Positions 1 to 12,365 of a DNA stretch of 62,000 bases are shown here, in pieces. Every line of letters starts with the position of its first letter. Within the stretch, counting starts at the first letter, position 1. This stretch comes from Mesostigma viride. Taxonomy: Eukaryota; Streptophyta; Mesostigmatophyceae; Mesostigmatales; Mesostigmataceae. Both the position numbers and the translations under genes were made by a program. The DNA is taken from assembly GCA_009746045.1 (NCBI GenBank), contig RPFO01000015.1:15001-77000 (forward strand), written 5' to 3'. The notes under the pieces were generated by a model. It saw only the letters and a program-made list of their open reading frames with translations, ran no database searches and was not told the origin of the DNA.

Positions 1-31
1 TCTCCTTGGATCCCCACCTCTTGTCATAATG
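1..31 (-). CDS. channel copy 1, C-linker exon (cut by window edge)
   Basis: The acceptor GGCTGCAG is followed by HYDKRWGSKE. Joined to RRITE it matches the HCN C-linker block RxRIxxYYExR. The equivalent exon in copy 2 (50130-50062) reads YYDKKWHSKE at the same place. The rest of the gene lies left of the window. Confidence 0.8.
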
Positions 32-3000
32 CTGCAGCCGGCTCCGCAGTTCCAAAAATGCCACGCACGGGACAACTGGTTGAAAAATTGCACCACATTA
101 AAGGCCTGGTTTCCCGGCCACAATCATGACCGGCTATTCCTCATGGCAAGGCTCTATGGCATTCAAGTTCAAACAGCTCCCACGAATTCCCAGCACTATA
201 TTGAAATTTTGTGTGGAGCCTTGACACAAAAGCAGCGACCAGCCACAAGCACCTGTCAGAGCGACCAGCGGAACCCTTTCCTTTACACCAGGTCTCTAAC
301 AACAAAGCCCACCATGGAAATATCAAAGAGTACGTGCGTAGTCACAATTTTGAATTATTTCTTTAGTCAAAGAATACAGGTAAGAGCTCCAGAATGACCC
401 CCGACTCTTGCAACAACGGGTCAAATACTGAACAACCTGCGAGTTCGAAAAGCTTACAAAAGTCTTTAAGACATGGTCAACGCAGCAACGCAGTCTTTTA
501 CAGTATAGACCAAGGTATAGCACCATCTCTTTCCTGTGTGCGTTAATGACACTAGCTTCAAAGAAAACCATACCTCTCAAGGTAAAGAACTCCATACCAC
601 AGTCCGCTGCGCCCTGGTCTTTACTGGGCAAGCCTACAGCATGGATGGCCATGCCTCTGTCTGAACTAACGAGCAGCGTACCCAGCCCCTGCAAAAGATC
701 CTGGCATTCGCAAACCCCAACGTCTTGTTGCAGCATCATCGAACATGTTGCAGCAGCATCCAACATAAGTGGATTAGAAAGAACCCCTAAACCCTATGAA
801 GTAGAGCTTGAAATTTCTAGCCCACTAGCCAATAATCGTGTTGCAACACAAGCACAACAAATAAGAATAAACAAATCGCCATTTTTCATGAAAGCCTGAG
901 TTATCACAATTGACCAAGCACAGCAGAACTAGCACCGAACAACACTCTGAAATCAGCACCGGCCCATATGTGTGCTGGTCCATGGAATAACAACTGCGGG
1001 GATGCACAACAGGTCGACATACTTCTGTGATGCGGCGCTGCAGCCAATCCGGCATGTTCGCCTGCGCTTTGAAGAAATCCTGCAGAGCTGCAGTGCGCAA
1101 GAAGGCCAGCCGGTCCCGCGCGTGTGCGTCCAGCATTAAGCTGGTGATCTCCGCGAGCACATATGCCATGATGAAGTTGCCCACCGTAATCTGCACGGAG
1201 ACCCTGTGGTTGGGGATGCAGCAGGATGCGCACGAGCAGGAAGCATGGGTACCGCATACGCAGGAGGGCAACGGTGGTCAAGGCATAAGGCGCAAAAGTA
1301 CCTTGAATGACATAAAGTAAATGGTAGGGAAGGAGGAGGGGCAATAACTGAGATATTAATTTTGCATGACAGCGGCTGCAGTAGCATGTGACTGGCCGTG
1401 AGAGCATCAGGGAAAAGCCACGGTGATGTTTACTCTCCGTTACCTGCAGCCACCAAGGGGGAGCACAGAGCAACCAAGTACTGGATGCAAGTCAAGCCGC
1501 TGGTCATCCACAAGAACGTGCCGTTGGCAGGAACCACTCAACACAAGAGGCCAATACACAAGAGATGATGGAACATAAGTTGAGTGGACACATTGAGGGC
1601 TGAGGCACCTGTTGCCATGCCATCAAAATGCTGCAAACCGGCATTAGAATGTGAGCATGAATCTGTAGTCATCACTGGCACACCGTTCATGAGAGAATGG
1701 GAACAAGGGATGGTCATACAATACAGCACCAACGCATTGCAGAGAAAGAACCCCAGTTTTCTTCCCAAGAATCGGAATGGACAGGAACGATCCCAGCACT
1801 GAGCCGTACCTGCTGAGTAGCAAAATGGCACAGCAACCCACGAGTGACAAACGCAATCTCGTGACAGAACACACGCACGTGTCAGAGCAATCAAACATCA
1901 TGGCCACACTGGTTCACTGCTGCGAACGACTCCAGCCACAATTGTTGCCTGGTGCCACACTAAAGGAGGCACACGCAAGAAGCTTGGCCCCATCCCAGCA
2001 ACCCCAGGAAGTAACAAGCAGGCTTTCATGTCCATGCGCGCCAAGGATGGCTGCTTTCAAGATGCTCTCGAGAGCACGCTCTCATGAGGCTCGCACAGTT
2101 CCACCCTCACACATAGTCCCACTGCCTGATAAATGCAGGCAACTCATTGCCCTGGCGTGGTGCTGACACACACGATGCTTGCACACGCACCAAAGGAATG
2201 TCGCTCACTTCGCAGGACAGCGGTGAGGGGATTACAGGCAAATGAGACATGCCCGCATGCTCACTTTACCTGCCAAGACTTCCGCATACTTGAAGCAAAC
2301 AAGGACACCCAACGAGGTACTCGACGTGTGGTCTCACACAGAGAAAACAAGGATGGACGGTGCAAAGCGCGAAAATCAGAGGCAGAACGTGCAAGGGAGG
2401 CATTCTGGGTTTCTACTTTCTTCCCTCTCACTCCACAAAACCTCAACACACATCCCCAGACGCTCTTCTTACCAGATCCGCTCTGGGACTGTATTTCCAG
2501 GATGGACGTCCCCAAAGCCGACCTGCCAGTAAGTCCAGGGTGTTCGCACCACGACATGCCAAATATTGGCAGGCACAAGGCAAAGCCATGGGCAAAGCTC
2601 AATGCTGCTGCAAGGAACAGATCCATCAGGTAAGTGCTCAAAGAGGAGGCATGCGTGTGACTCCAACATCGCTGCAAGAAAGGGAGCCCGAGGCATGGGG
2701 ACACCGACAGTCCACTAGGAACAAGGAGAGGTAGAACATAGGGCCATACCGTGCAGTACACAGGAATCAACAGTGACGTACTCCAGCAATACGGGGCGAC
2801 CGCTCCCGGCAATATGGAATAGCAGTACCCAGGACTGAAAAATGCCAACATCTAGGAACACTGGCAACCGCCCCACCCAGGTTTGAAGAGATGCGGTCGT
2901 GGAGAAATGCGCGCATAGCACTTCGAGGCATGAATGCATGGAAAGCAGGCAGCATGAACTGGGTAGCATGCAGCGGCACACCGCGCCAGATGAAGCATAA

Positions 3001-6000
3001 ACCAGGCACCCGATAGGCACACAAGGCCTGTCTGACACGCCCAGAAAGTTCTCACCCATGCTGAGGGCATGAACCCGACCCAGAAGCAAGAGCTAGCTAT
3101 GTGCCGGGTCCCAAGTGCTGCAGGCCCGCAGCTGGCAGCACTCATATGCCGAAACGCGGGGGGAAAGGGGGGAGGGGGGGGAAGCTTAAGATACCGCACT
3201 TAACGTACAGGGACCGACTTTCAAGGGTAACACAAGCCCAAATAAGACATTATCAACCCCTAAGGTGTGCCCATCAACCACGAAATCACCGCACTGCAGC
3301 CCTGACGCTGGCCATGCAACATAGTACACCTTCAGGGCAGTGCTTTCAACCGCAATTAGCAGCGCCAGGCAGCACATAGACATGCTACCCACCTAAACAT
3401 GCAAAAAAGTTCATACTACTATTAGTACACGCTGCTTGTCCTGCCCCAGTGTGACATGCTGAGTTCTCCTTGTCCCCCCTTCTCTTCTTTCCCTCCGGTT
3501 TCCCATCCCACTGTTCATGTCAAACAACTATGTTACCTAAAGAAAAAAAGCACAATACGACAATCGGAGAACTAGGCGACACATGCCCCAGAGCACACAG
3601 CAGCAGGATGCCTCAAAAATGAGCACATGCATGCCATGGCGTGCCCACTAGCAAAGGCCCCAACCTGAGCTTGAGGCAGCATCCACCAAAGACACGTGGC
3701 GGCTGCGGAAGATGAGGACCTTGAAATTGGCTGCCCACCACAAACCCCCAGACCCCCACTTGTGGCTTGGTCCACTGTACTAGTTTGTGACCCATGACGC
3801 AGCCATCACCAGCAATTTGCACGCAATACAAAGGAATGAGGGTAGACACGGGCTGCGATATGGTACGCATGCCCTTGTAAATGGGCCAGGGTAGCGAATT
3901 TTCACAAGGGCAACACAGAATCCAAGGGGGCGGGGTGCCACTGATGGTAGGCGCCGTGGAACATGCCGTACACTGGTGATTGCGATGAAGGCAAAGTAGA
4001 GGGCGCTGATGTACTGCTGCGGGGGGGTGCCCTCGCTGATGGGGACGGCCATGTTGTCGTTGGTCACCATCTGGCCATAGATCCACGCGCCGTCCGGGTT
4101 GGGCGGTTGCAGGCGTGCCACATAGTAGAACATGCACGCGGAGAAGTGGGTGAAGAGCAGCATCTGTGGCCAGAAAACAGGGCAGGGCACAGGAAACAAG
4201 CATGAGTGCGTGGTGTGGACAAAAGTGAGGATTACATTGAGTTGTTAGAGGAGGTTGGGAAAGGAGAGGGAGAAAAACGTGGGTGGAAAAGGGGTGGGGA
4301 GACAAACACATGGTGGGTTGTCTCCTTGACATGGTGGGGGGGGAGGAGAGCTGTGTAATGCAAGGGGAAGGGGGGACAGGGGTGAGGGGCCAGCGTGCAA
4401 ACGAGGGGCGAAGGAGGGAGGAGGGCAAGAGAGAAGGCGCAGGACGGAAACAAGCATGCCTTCCCTTGGTATGAGACGACAGCCTTGAGCAGTAAAAGGG
4501 ATAAACATGAAAACAACATGATGTCCACAAGACAACCACAGCTGGACTGTCTGTCACAAACCACTTGGAGAAGAAAAAGCATGAGCCATCCCACAAGGCC
4601 GCATGCTACCCACCGTGGTCAGACCCCCACTTCCAAGGATGGCCACTGGCTGGCTGGAAAAGCAACCAGGAGCATGCTGAGACCACGCCAACTGTCCTGG
4701 GAGGGGGCTCACCCCTGCAGCTGTCAAACAGCCTAGAATGATGGGCATTCAAGCCAACCATTGCGGAAAAAAATTTCAAACTGCTTGCGCGAAAACCCTT
4801 TCGGCCAATACTATGGAAGCCAAGCGCACTCAGATGTGCTGCCACATGGTAGTAGCTCATCACATCCCCTGCTCCGACGCAAGCGTTATTGCGATGGAAG
4901 AAAAATCACCCGCAAGCAAATGATAAACGTGACCGTTCCTGGCCCCTGCTGGCTTTGGGGGAGACTTGAGTAAAAGGGGCACTGGTCGTTCATTCAGGCG
5001 GGGTGAATGCAGAGAACTAGCATCCTAGAAACATGCCATGTCTGCACGCACCCAAAGAGAGCTGATGCCGACTTTCCCCGCGACGTACATGAACCCCGCA
5101 GGGTCCCACCGAAAGAACCTCTGCATCCTGTTGAGTCGCATGACCTGGCCAGGGCGGCATAGGACACAGGGGGCCAACCAAACAAACATCATCGACTGCC
5201 GCTGTGAGCCAGGTTTGCTCTCTAATTAAGTGAACAGTTAGTCCATGCTTGTCTAACCACTTCCTGCTTAGGGGGGGGGGAGTCTGTTAGTCCATGCTTG
5301 TCTAACCACTTCCTGCTTAGGGGGGGGGAGTCTGAAGGGCTGGCTGCTACGTAGGCCTCGCATGGCCGTGCAAGGTCACTGTAGAGAACACCTCAGAGAA
5401 CACGGCAAGGAATCAGTCAAGTTCACGGGTATGGTTGGGACAGGTCCATGGCGTGTATAGGATATGGGACGGCTAGCGCTATAGAGGACTGATGTGGGCA
5501 AAGCACAACACAGCCAGAGGCCCACTTGCAGACACGCAAAGCAGGCGAGCTGGGGCCTGCCAAACCATTCCACCCCTGCTGCTCCTGCTAGACCTCCCGC
5601 TGCGATGACATCTGACTAGGGTTTGGTCCCGGCATTTTCGGTCGTAGCGAGTACAAGTCTTGGGAGTGTTTTCCTAAAAGACAAGTACAAGCAACGGAAG
5701 TACTCGAGATTTTCCAGCTCCACGAGTACCGGTACCGGGAGTACTCGACATTGTCCAAGTTCGCAAGTACCGGGACCGAGTTTCATCCCAGGTCCTCGGG
5801 TACCTTTACAGTAGCCTTGACTCTTACAAAAGTGCCACGTGGCACTCACATGTTTGTCGATAGTCGAGCAAATTGAAGTCCTGGACCAGGACATGGAGGG
5901 TTTGGCGAGTACCGGGACTGACCTAATTTTTGCGAGTTCCGGTTTTGCGAGTTCCGGTACCGGTAGTTCCAAATGGAGCGAGTAGGAGTACCGGGAGTAC

Positions 6001-9000
6001 TCAAAAGATTTATGCGCTACAAGTACGGAAACCGGGAGTACTCCGAAATTCAGGTTTGCGGGTACCGGTACCAGGATTACTCGAACTTTGCAAAATGGCG
6101 AGTACAAGTGTCCGGGATCCCGGTACTTGACTACTTGTCCTGGCATGTGCACTCAGTACTTGTTCTCGTATTCATGACCCAGCCCTAGTTATCTGCACGT
6201 AAGTGCGCCTGCTTCCAGGCCCCGGTGTGGTACTTTCAAACCCCATGCGGGTTGTCCTACCAGCATACCTGACGCCTGGATGGGGACCATGGAGCACCGT
6301 CTGGTGGCCAGGGATGAATCACTGGCCATCTTAAGCCCATCGCGTGTCCTGGGCTTGTGAGCCCTAGACAATGCTTTGAGGGCTCCCAAGAAAAGCACGT
6401 GCATGATAAACTAAGCTGACTGATGGTGATTGTTGTTTAGGCAGGAATGACTTCAAACAAAGACGAAGCCCATCATTCGACATTTTCCGCATAGCAAAAT
6501 ATGCTGTTTCGAGTTGACAATTGGTTATCAACCTTTGGCGCAACGAGCGCGACCAAGAACTGCCTGGATCTCAACTAGAATCGCTGACAAAAGACTAAGC
6601 CTATGTACGACTTTTGATAGTAAAGTTTGTCCAGGTCCGATCAGGGTTGGGTTGTACACGTCACGCCTGCTGAGCGGGAGGTCATACGCATGTCATACCA
6701 AGTCTGAACCAAGGATCCGCTTTCGTTGTCTGCTCCGAAGTTCTTTCGAGTGTGCGAGCACCGTGACCAACTGTGACTACCGAACTGAGCGCCATGTGTT
6801 CAAGCCCAGCAAGTGTGTTACGACCCGATCCATTTCTTGCCGAAGAATGAATGCATGGAATTTTCAGTTATGAAGATGCATGGAATTTTCAGTTCTGAGC
6901 ACTTGTCTGCAAAAAGCTCTTGATTTACCGATTTGTGACTTAAACTTGCTTCTCAACAAAAATTGTTATGCAGAATCTCTCGACTACCCCTTGGTCCAGA
7001 ACCGGGGTGGCTCTGACGGCACCCCCCTGGGTGATTGACGCGTCTCAACGCGACGTTGACCCCCCCCCCCCCCTGCGTTCCCAACGCGCGATGACATGAT
7101 GACGCGTCGGAGATCAAGATCAGGACTTGGCCGCTGGCAGTGTGCGTAGTACCAAAAGGTAGCCATACGTGTAACAAAAATCTTCGTACAATAATTAAGC
7201 GTACACCAATAAGGGCCACTACGGTATCTGGCGAATATCAACCCTGGACATCGGCTTCGCGTCGCTTTCGCGTCGAATTTCCCCCTGAGTTTCTGACAGT
7301 CGGTTTTGCCCCCCAAGTTCCTGACTTTTGAGCCGTCAGAGCCAACCTGGATCCAGAACACATAATATCATAATGATACTGACAGACTATCAAATATTGA
7401 GCGTGTACCTGAGCGTGGCAGCCCGAGCAAGGCCCAAGAGGGGGATCGATGGTCGGAATAACAAGGTGGGGAATGACATCGGGTTGTCAGGCGGCGTACA
7501 AGGCAAACTTCTGTCAAAAGTACAACGCACACCTGGATTTCACCGTTCCGATCAGTCTAGATCGCACCTTGAAAACACGAAGAAGACCCAACAGCTTTAC
7601 GCCCTCTGCGCGCTTGTCTGAATTCCACCCGATCAGGTCGTAGGGCAAGCTGCCGAGCAGGTCTGGCAAAAACCAAGTTCTCAGGTAGCGCTGCGCCACC
7701 TGGGTGTGACAGTTGGCAGCAGGACAGCTCAAAGCCACGCGAAACCAGTCAACTTGTGCAGGTAGCCTGCTGTGATCCGCATCACTGGCTCAGGAACATA
7801 AGTGACAAACGATACATTCCCAGCACGTGCGTACACCTTACATATCCGTTCGCATCTGCTTCGCACACCATAATGACCCATCTCAAAGCATCTGTGCATC
7901 CCACACTCCAACCCCAATACACAAAGCGTGAATGATCTCCCCTACGCTTTCCTCCCCTATGCTTCCTTGTCCGCGCAGTCAGCATCCTGGAACAAGCACG
8001 TTCGTTTAGTGCACGGTAAACAAAGAGAGAGAGCGTGGATTCAAGTACAGGATCAAATCTCCAGGAGACATGGGGTGGCTACGGTTGGCCACGCCCACAC
8101 ATGGGCAGAGAAGTGAGCCGGCAGGCCCATGACAGGGCAAATGAAAGGCTGGAGTTGCATGGATGGGAGAGGCAACAACACATGGCAAGCCGTACATTGA
8201 AGGTTATGAGACATCCAAACTTTCAAGAAGCAAAAATCAAGAAGACAGTGTGACACCTCCAGCAAGACTACTTGGCATTTTTTTACAGTAGGCCATTTCC
8301 AGTCAGTCAGTACTTACAACCAAACTTTGTGATGTACACGTGGCAGTAGTAGTGCAAAAGCAGGAGCAAGGTGGTGGGGTCAAGATGCACCGCCCTGGCT
8401 TGGAAGAATACCTCGCAAATGACAATATGATGCGCAGTGCATTGATGCGCATATTCCACCCCCTGCATTCACGGCTCATCTTTGGGGCCCGCTTACTGGA
8501 AAAGTGGAGGCTGTTCCCCCCTGCATCCACATTGTGTATTATATTATTTTCAAAATCTATGGGTGAAAACACCCTGGAATGTTTCAAACAAGTGTTATGC
8601 TGACGCATGCGACACAGCAAGATTCTGACAAAATATTCATGACGATGATGAATAATAAATACCTGTTTGGTTATTATTCAATATTACGATACCTGGTTAC
8701 TCGAAAGTATTTGATTACTCTAGCATTGTTTCCATCATTTTAAAAAGAGTGAAGGACAAGGTATACAGGACATACCTTGCGGGGAGCCATCTCAACTGCG
8801 GTCATCCCAGGCTTTTGTGGCCCACCGGGGATGCTGGAGTAGCTGATTACATAACCCAGCCTAAAATTCAGGATGGTGTCAAGCAAAAAATACATATCCA
8901 TGGTCAAAAAGAAGATTTTCCAACCGTCTCCTGTGTCCGGCCCCCAGGCGACCTCGACCGGGATAAGGAACCCTGTCACGATTGCAGACGTTAGCAAGAT

Positions 9001-9180
9001 GACCTCGTAATACAACCGCCATCTGCTCAATGGGTGAAACATGGGGAATCGCCATCGAGGGAGGCGGCCCGAGCTTGCATTCAAATTAGAGGGGTTGTAG
9101 TCCGTGTTGAGGCCAGTTTCCGAAAGCCTGGCTTTCGCGGACAGAGGCGTCAATGACATTCCCTTGCCACCGTCTGCCAT
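1..9180 (-). CDS. CNBD-family voltage-gated K+ channel, copy 1 (5' complete, 3' partial)
   Basis: Six-transmembrane channel subunit of the EAG/HCN/plant-Shaker superfamily, expected to form tetrameric K+ channels in a membrane. Exons that I can splice with GT/AG signals and consistent phase: 9180-8776, 7699-7568, 5144-5052, 4163-3972, 2522-2473, 1203-1023 and 31-1 (window edge). They give in order S1-S2, S3 and most of S4, the S4-S5 linker, S5 plus pore helix, the filter exon, S6 plus C-linker, and more C-linker. The start ATG at 9180 leaves about 55 residues before S1; a further upstream exon cannot be excluded. The filter reads GFGD rather than GYGD. The nucleotide-binding domain must lie left of position 1. 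Introns hold a MITE, a second short inverted-repeat element and small repeats. A head-to-tail paralogue begins to the right of 47938. Confidence 0.88.
1023..1203 (-). CDS. channel copy 1, exon with S6 and first C-linker helices
   Basis: A 181-base exon, phase 2 to 0, between ACCACAG and GTATGT. S6 reads VSVQITVGNFIMAYVLAEIT, like the family's helix ending in xAYLIGxIS. Then a basic/acidic helix and LQRRITE, the start of the C-linker. The paralogous exon at 50860-50680 has identical length and phase. Confidence 0.9.
2473..2522 (-). CDS. channel copy 1, selectivity-filter micro-exon
   Basis: A 50-base exon, phase 0 to phase 2, between TGGCAG and GTAAGAAG. It encodes VGFGDVHPGNTVPERIW, the last Trp being split across the intron. 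Joined to the preceding ITS it gives TSVGFGD, a K+ filter with Phe for the usual Tyr; hERG carries GFGN and two-pore K+ channels GFGD at the same place. The following HPGNTVPER resembles the HAVNT/TPTTxxE stretch after the filter in plant and animal channels. Confidence 0.9.
3900..3971 (-). other. introns of channel copy 1 without other recognised genes
   Basis: The introns of copy 1 (8775-7700, 7567-5145, 5051-4164, 3971-2523, 2472-1204 and 1022-32) hold many small open frames, none of which I recognise. The 7567-5145 intron carries the two short inverted-repeat elements listed separately. The introns at 3971-2523, 2472-1204 and 1022-32 align in patches with introns of copy 2. Confidence 0.6.
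3972..4163 (-). CDS. channel copy 1, exon with S5, turret and pore helix
   Basis: A 64-codon exon between a GGCCACAG acceptor and a GTACGG donor, phase 0. S5 reads MLLFTHFSACMFYYVARLQ, with the HxxAC motif common in EAG/HCN S5. A turret follows (PPNPDGAWIYG to GTPPQQ), then the pore helix YISALYFAFIAITS. The exon stops right before the selectivity filter, which lies alone on the next 50-base exon. Confidence 0.9.
5052..5144 (-). CDS. channel copy 1, exon with end of S4 and S4-S5 linker
   Basis: A 31-codon exon, acceptor GGCCAG, donor GTGCGTGC, phase 0. It reads VMRLNRMQRFFRWDPAG and then a linker ending SSLW. The basic residues Arg, Arg, Arg and Arg extend the S4 of the preceding exon, and the end joins directly to S5 in the exon at 4163. 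Found by asking for an in-phase exon between S4 and S5. Short, but length, phase and both splice sites agree. Confidence 0.8.
5237..5334. repeat. 49-bp tandem duplication
   Basis: Two adjacent copies of a unit starting GTTAGTCCATGC and ending in a run of nine or ten G and AGTCT lie in a channel intron. The two copies are nearly identical, differing mainly in G-run length. Confidence 0.85.
5617..6188. mobile_element. short inverted-repeat element rich in GAGTACCGG words
   Basis: About 570 bp inside a channel intron. The outer ends pair imperfectly: ACTAGGGTTTGGTC at the left and GACCCAGCCCTAGT at the right. Between them the words GTACCGG, GGAGTACTC, GAGTACC and their complements recur more than a dozen times on both strands at irregular spacing, so much of the block can fold on itself. 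The flanks share ATCTG at matching offsets, perhaps a decayed 8-bp duplication. No coding capacity recognised. Confidence 0.5.
7003..7351. mobile_element. hAT-like MITE with 8-bp target duplication
   Basis: A 349-bp non-coding block in the S4 intron of channel copy 1. The ends are inverted: GGCTCTGACGGC at 7009-7020 and its complement GCCGTCAGAGCC at 7332-7343, with weaker pairing further out. The octamer TCCAGAAC stands on both sides (6995-7002 and 7352-7359), the duplication length expected for hAT. Contains a C13-14 run near 7060. No transposase frame is present, so any movement would need one supplied in trans. Confidence 0.65.
7568..7699 (-). CDS. channel copy 1, exon with S3 and S4
   Basis: Exactly 44 codons between a CCCAG acceptor and a GTGCGA donor, phase 0 at both ends. 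It begins VAQRYLRTWFLPDLLGSLPY, which is the classic S3 entry (YLxxWFxxDLxSxLPxD). The end LLGLLRVFK begins the S4 voltage sensor, with basic residues spaced along the helix. S4 continues in the next exon (VMRLNRMQRFFRW). Confidence 0.88.
8776..9180 (-). CDS. channel copy 1, exon with N-terminus, S1 and S2
   Basis: This 135-codon exon opens with MADGGKG and ends at APRK before a GTATGT donor, phase 0. Residues about 45-57 (MFHPLSRWRLYYE) match the pre-S1 block of HCN/EAG channels, in which a His/Pro/Ser-Arg run leads into S1. S1 is about residues 57-79, S2 about 88-110 and ends in LDTILNFRLGY, like the family's FLLDxxxNFRTG. The short loop between them is acidic. The tail MAPRK leads into the next exon exactly as the family's prk-ia-xxYL junction. 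Confidence 0.9.
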
Positions 9181-10199
9181 GCAGCTAATCCTGTCAATGA
9201 CGAGAAACGAGGACTCAACTGTGCTGGCTATCCGGGCATGTAATACCAGCGCTAGGCTATCCGAAGAAAATTGTAAGCAGAAATGCCGGCCAAGATCTCA
9301 GCTGGTTTCTGGCTGATCCAGCCCCATCGGGTCCACGGGCTTCGCTATGGTGGGCTACTAGCTAGCTGGTCTCATGAATTGTGGTGAATTGACCATATTC
9401 ATTTTCAGGTGGAATTGACTTGTCGGACGATTTGCCATGACCCAACTGGTGTACCGCGGAGGCGTGGGAAATAAACTGAACTGAACCGCTGTAAGGCGAG
9501 CACGTGGCAGCGCAGCGCACCGCATCAGATTCTGTGTTTCTGACCGCACATGCGAGATCTTGTGAGCTCACGTGTGTACCAACGTATCACAACTGGCACT
9601 AGTTAGTTAGTTAGTTGAATCCGACGCCGCACAGTCTATCTCTGATGTGCACCGGACTCCTGCCGCCACCGGCCCTCCGCCACGCCGGCTAGGTAACCCT
9701 GGCTGTCAAGGTCTCCGCTTACCGGATCACTGTGTGCCACCATACCTGCCACGAGCCCTTGCTGCACCAGACGACTTGTACGACCCCAAACAAGTGGACG
9801 GCAGGGCCAGGAACCCCCGAAATTGCATTGGGGTCTCCAGTTGAATTGGCGTCCCATCTTGCTCATGTTATTAGTGTTGGTAGTAGTAGCTGTTGTTGAT
9901 GTTGGTTGTTGCATGCTGTGAGTGGTGGATGTGGTAGGGTCCCCATTTCCAATGTTGCGACACAATCTTATACACTGTCTTACTTTCCTATGCTCCCTGT
10001 ATACACGCCCTGCGGTCCCCTTGCGTCCCACCACCGACCACTCCCTACCAGCACCCCGACACCTACGTAGTTCCCAACCCGCATGTGCCCCTACTGACTA
10101 CCCGTATGTCCGTGACCACCAACTGCACTCGAGTAGCCCACATCCCTCCTTGGCATCATCCGCCCCGACCACCACCCGCCACCCCATACATAACGAACC
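9181..10199. other. upstream flank of channel copy 1, no gene recognised
   Basis: This stretch should carry the promoter and 5' leader of channel copy 1. It holds a short TTAG run near 9601-9616 and GTT-rich sequence near 9885-9915. I see no convincing TATA box, coding exon or transposon end. Confidence 0.4.
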
Positions 10200-10863
10200 T
10201 GTTGCGTCCCGGCCCTCAGAGCGGGCGCAACAATGGAATAAATTATGTATTTTGGCTTGTTGTCATAGTCCGTAGGACTTTGGGACTCATTTCGGGACTT
10301 AATTTGGGAATTGTCCCTTGGTCAGGACTTTTGTATGGAACTATGACAGTTTGTGTGATTCGGAGCAGTTATTTTGGGCCTAGGTTGTTGTATGCGTGTA
10401 TCTTCTAGGGGCCGGTGCAGTCGCGCCGCGCTGCGTACTTTATAGCTAGTTGAGATGTTGTACTCATGCGAGGATTCTGTAGGCCAGGGTCGATGTCGAC
10501 CCGAGGATCCTGTGTGGACCGCATGCTTGGGATGGTCGGCGCCATGTCGGCGCCCCTTGCCAGCTTGGTGGCAGACCTAGGTGAAATTGGTCCGAGGACG
10601 AGAGTCTCGTCCTCTTGGTTTGATTAATGTTAAGTGCGATGACGCCTTCATGTTAAACCTGGGGCAACTATCCATTTGTAATTGGTCTTGCTAGCCATTA
10701 TAAGTGTGTATTAATTAGCTTGGCATCAAGTCGCGGTGCCAGATATCTCACGACCCAGTCGTGAAGCGCAATCTGCATTAGGCCACCTTGAATCTTCCTA
10801 ATTCAGGCATGGTTGATCTTTCGCTACGTAGCTCAGGTTAGGTGTCTGGGCTGGGACGTAACA
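10200..10863 (+). mobile_element. single LTR of an LTR retrotransposon
   Basis: The block begins TGTTGCGTCCC and ends GGGACGTAACA, an 11-bp terminal inverted repeat with one mismatch and the canonical TG...CA ends. Immediately after it comes CTGGTTATCGGAGG, close to the TGGTATCAGAGC primer-binding site complementary to initiator tRNA-Met in many LTR elements. Only one LTR is found here, so this is a 5' LTR whose element was truncated. It is unrelated in sequence to the LTRs at 18.4 and 28.2 kb, which have AG...CT ends. Confidence 0.65.
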
Positions 10864-11488
<625 letters not shown>

Positions 11489-11533
11489 CAACCACGTACT
11501 ATAAATCTATATATATATATATATAAAATATAG

Positions 11534-12346
11534 AATTACTTACAGCAGAGTGAAATCACTCAAACCAAAGCAAACGCCCAGCTATAAAACTATATACAGA
11601 GCCATGTCAAAGCTCTATACTACGATAAGACCAATGGAAACGCCTAACGGGAGGAACCTAATAGCCCTGCTGCACCGCAAAATCAGCCCGCGTACGGCGG
11701 AGCATGATGTCAGCCATGGCCCGAGTCAGCGCCACCGACAAGCGCTGACGCCAATATGACGTCCAGGTCCGCGCCGACCATGGGGCCCGCTGGCCCTCCA
11801 GGTCCAGCCGGTCCTCCCGGAGCCGGCAACACTCCTTGAAGAAGGCGGAGGTCAGGGGCCCCATGGCCCCAAACTCCTCCAGGACAAAGGGCACCACACG
11901 ATGGTGCCCGACGTCGCCGTAGGCCAGGAGCTTGGCCCGCTCCGCCCGGTCCGCCGTGTAACCTGCCGTGAGGGAGGCCCCAGCCACGTGGCTAAGAGCC
12001 AAGGGCCGCGCCACCGAAACATCAATAAGGAGATGCCGGCCACCCCCCTCAAAGTCCAGCACCACGATGTCAGGCCGGTGGTTGGGGGAATAGAAGGCAG
12101 CGCCATCCGCATCCTTGGACCGGATGTTCGCGTGGGGGAAAACCGACCGAACCATGGCGAGCACCACCGTCAGGAGGACAGACTGTGTGCAAATACAAAT
12201 ACCAATTCTGATTCTGTTGGCCCCCCATGCAGGCAAGGTAGTGAGTCCCCGTGGGATCCAGCAGCTGCCCACAGCTACCACAAGGCCGCCCGGCCGGAAC
12301 AAGAGGCTGCGGGGCAAATAGCTGGTGCCGGAGCGCCACCGAGTAG
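11534..12346 (-). mobile_element. RLE-type LINE 3' end, copy A left arm
   Basis: A 5'-truncated non-LTR retrotransposon on the minus strand. Its coding end includes a CX2CX9HX3C knuckle (CGSCGQLLDPTGTHYLAC), then RPDIVVLDFEGGG and HLLIDVSV, which fit the PD...D core of the restriction-like endonuclease found at the C-terminus of R2/R4/NeSL-type LINEs. AKLLAYGDV may supply the lysine. A 4-bp insertion near 12180 relative to copy B shifts the frame between the knuckle and the endonuclease. The stop lies at 11658; about 125 bp of 3' UTR ends GTAAGTAATT against (TA)n. Confidence 0.8.
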
Positions 12347-12365
12347 ATATATATATTCAGGGGTG
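12347..12365. other. spacer between head-to-head LINE copies A
   Basis: The bases (AT)nTTCAGGGGTG lie between the 5' ends of the two opposed LINE copies. The same TATATATTCAGGGGTG word sits at the equivalent place in pair B (14983-15001), although the two pairs are truncated at different points. Confidence 0.6.
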
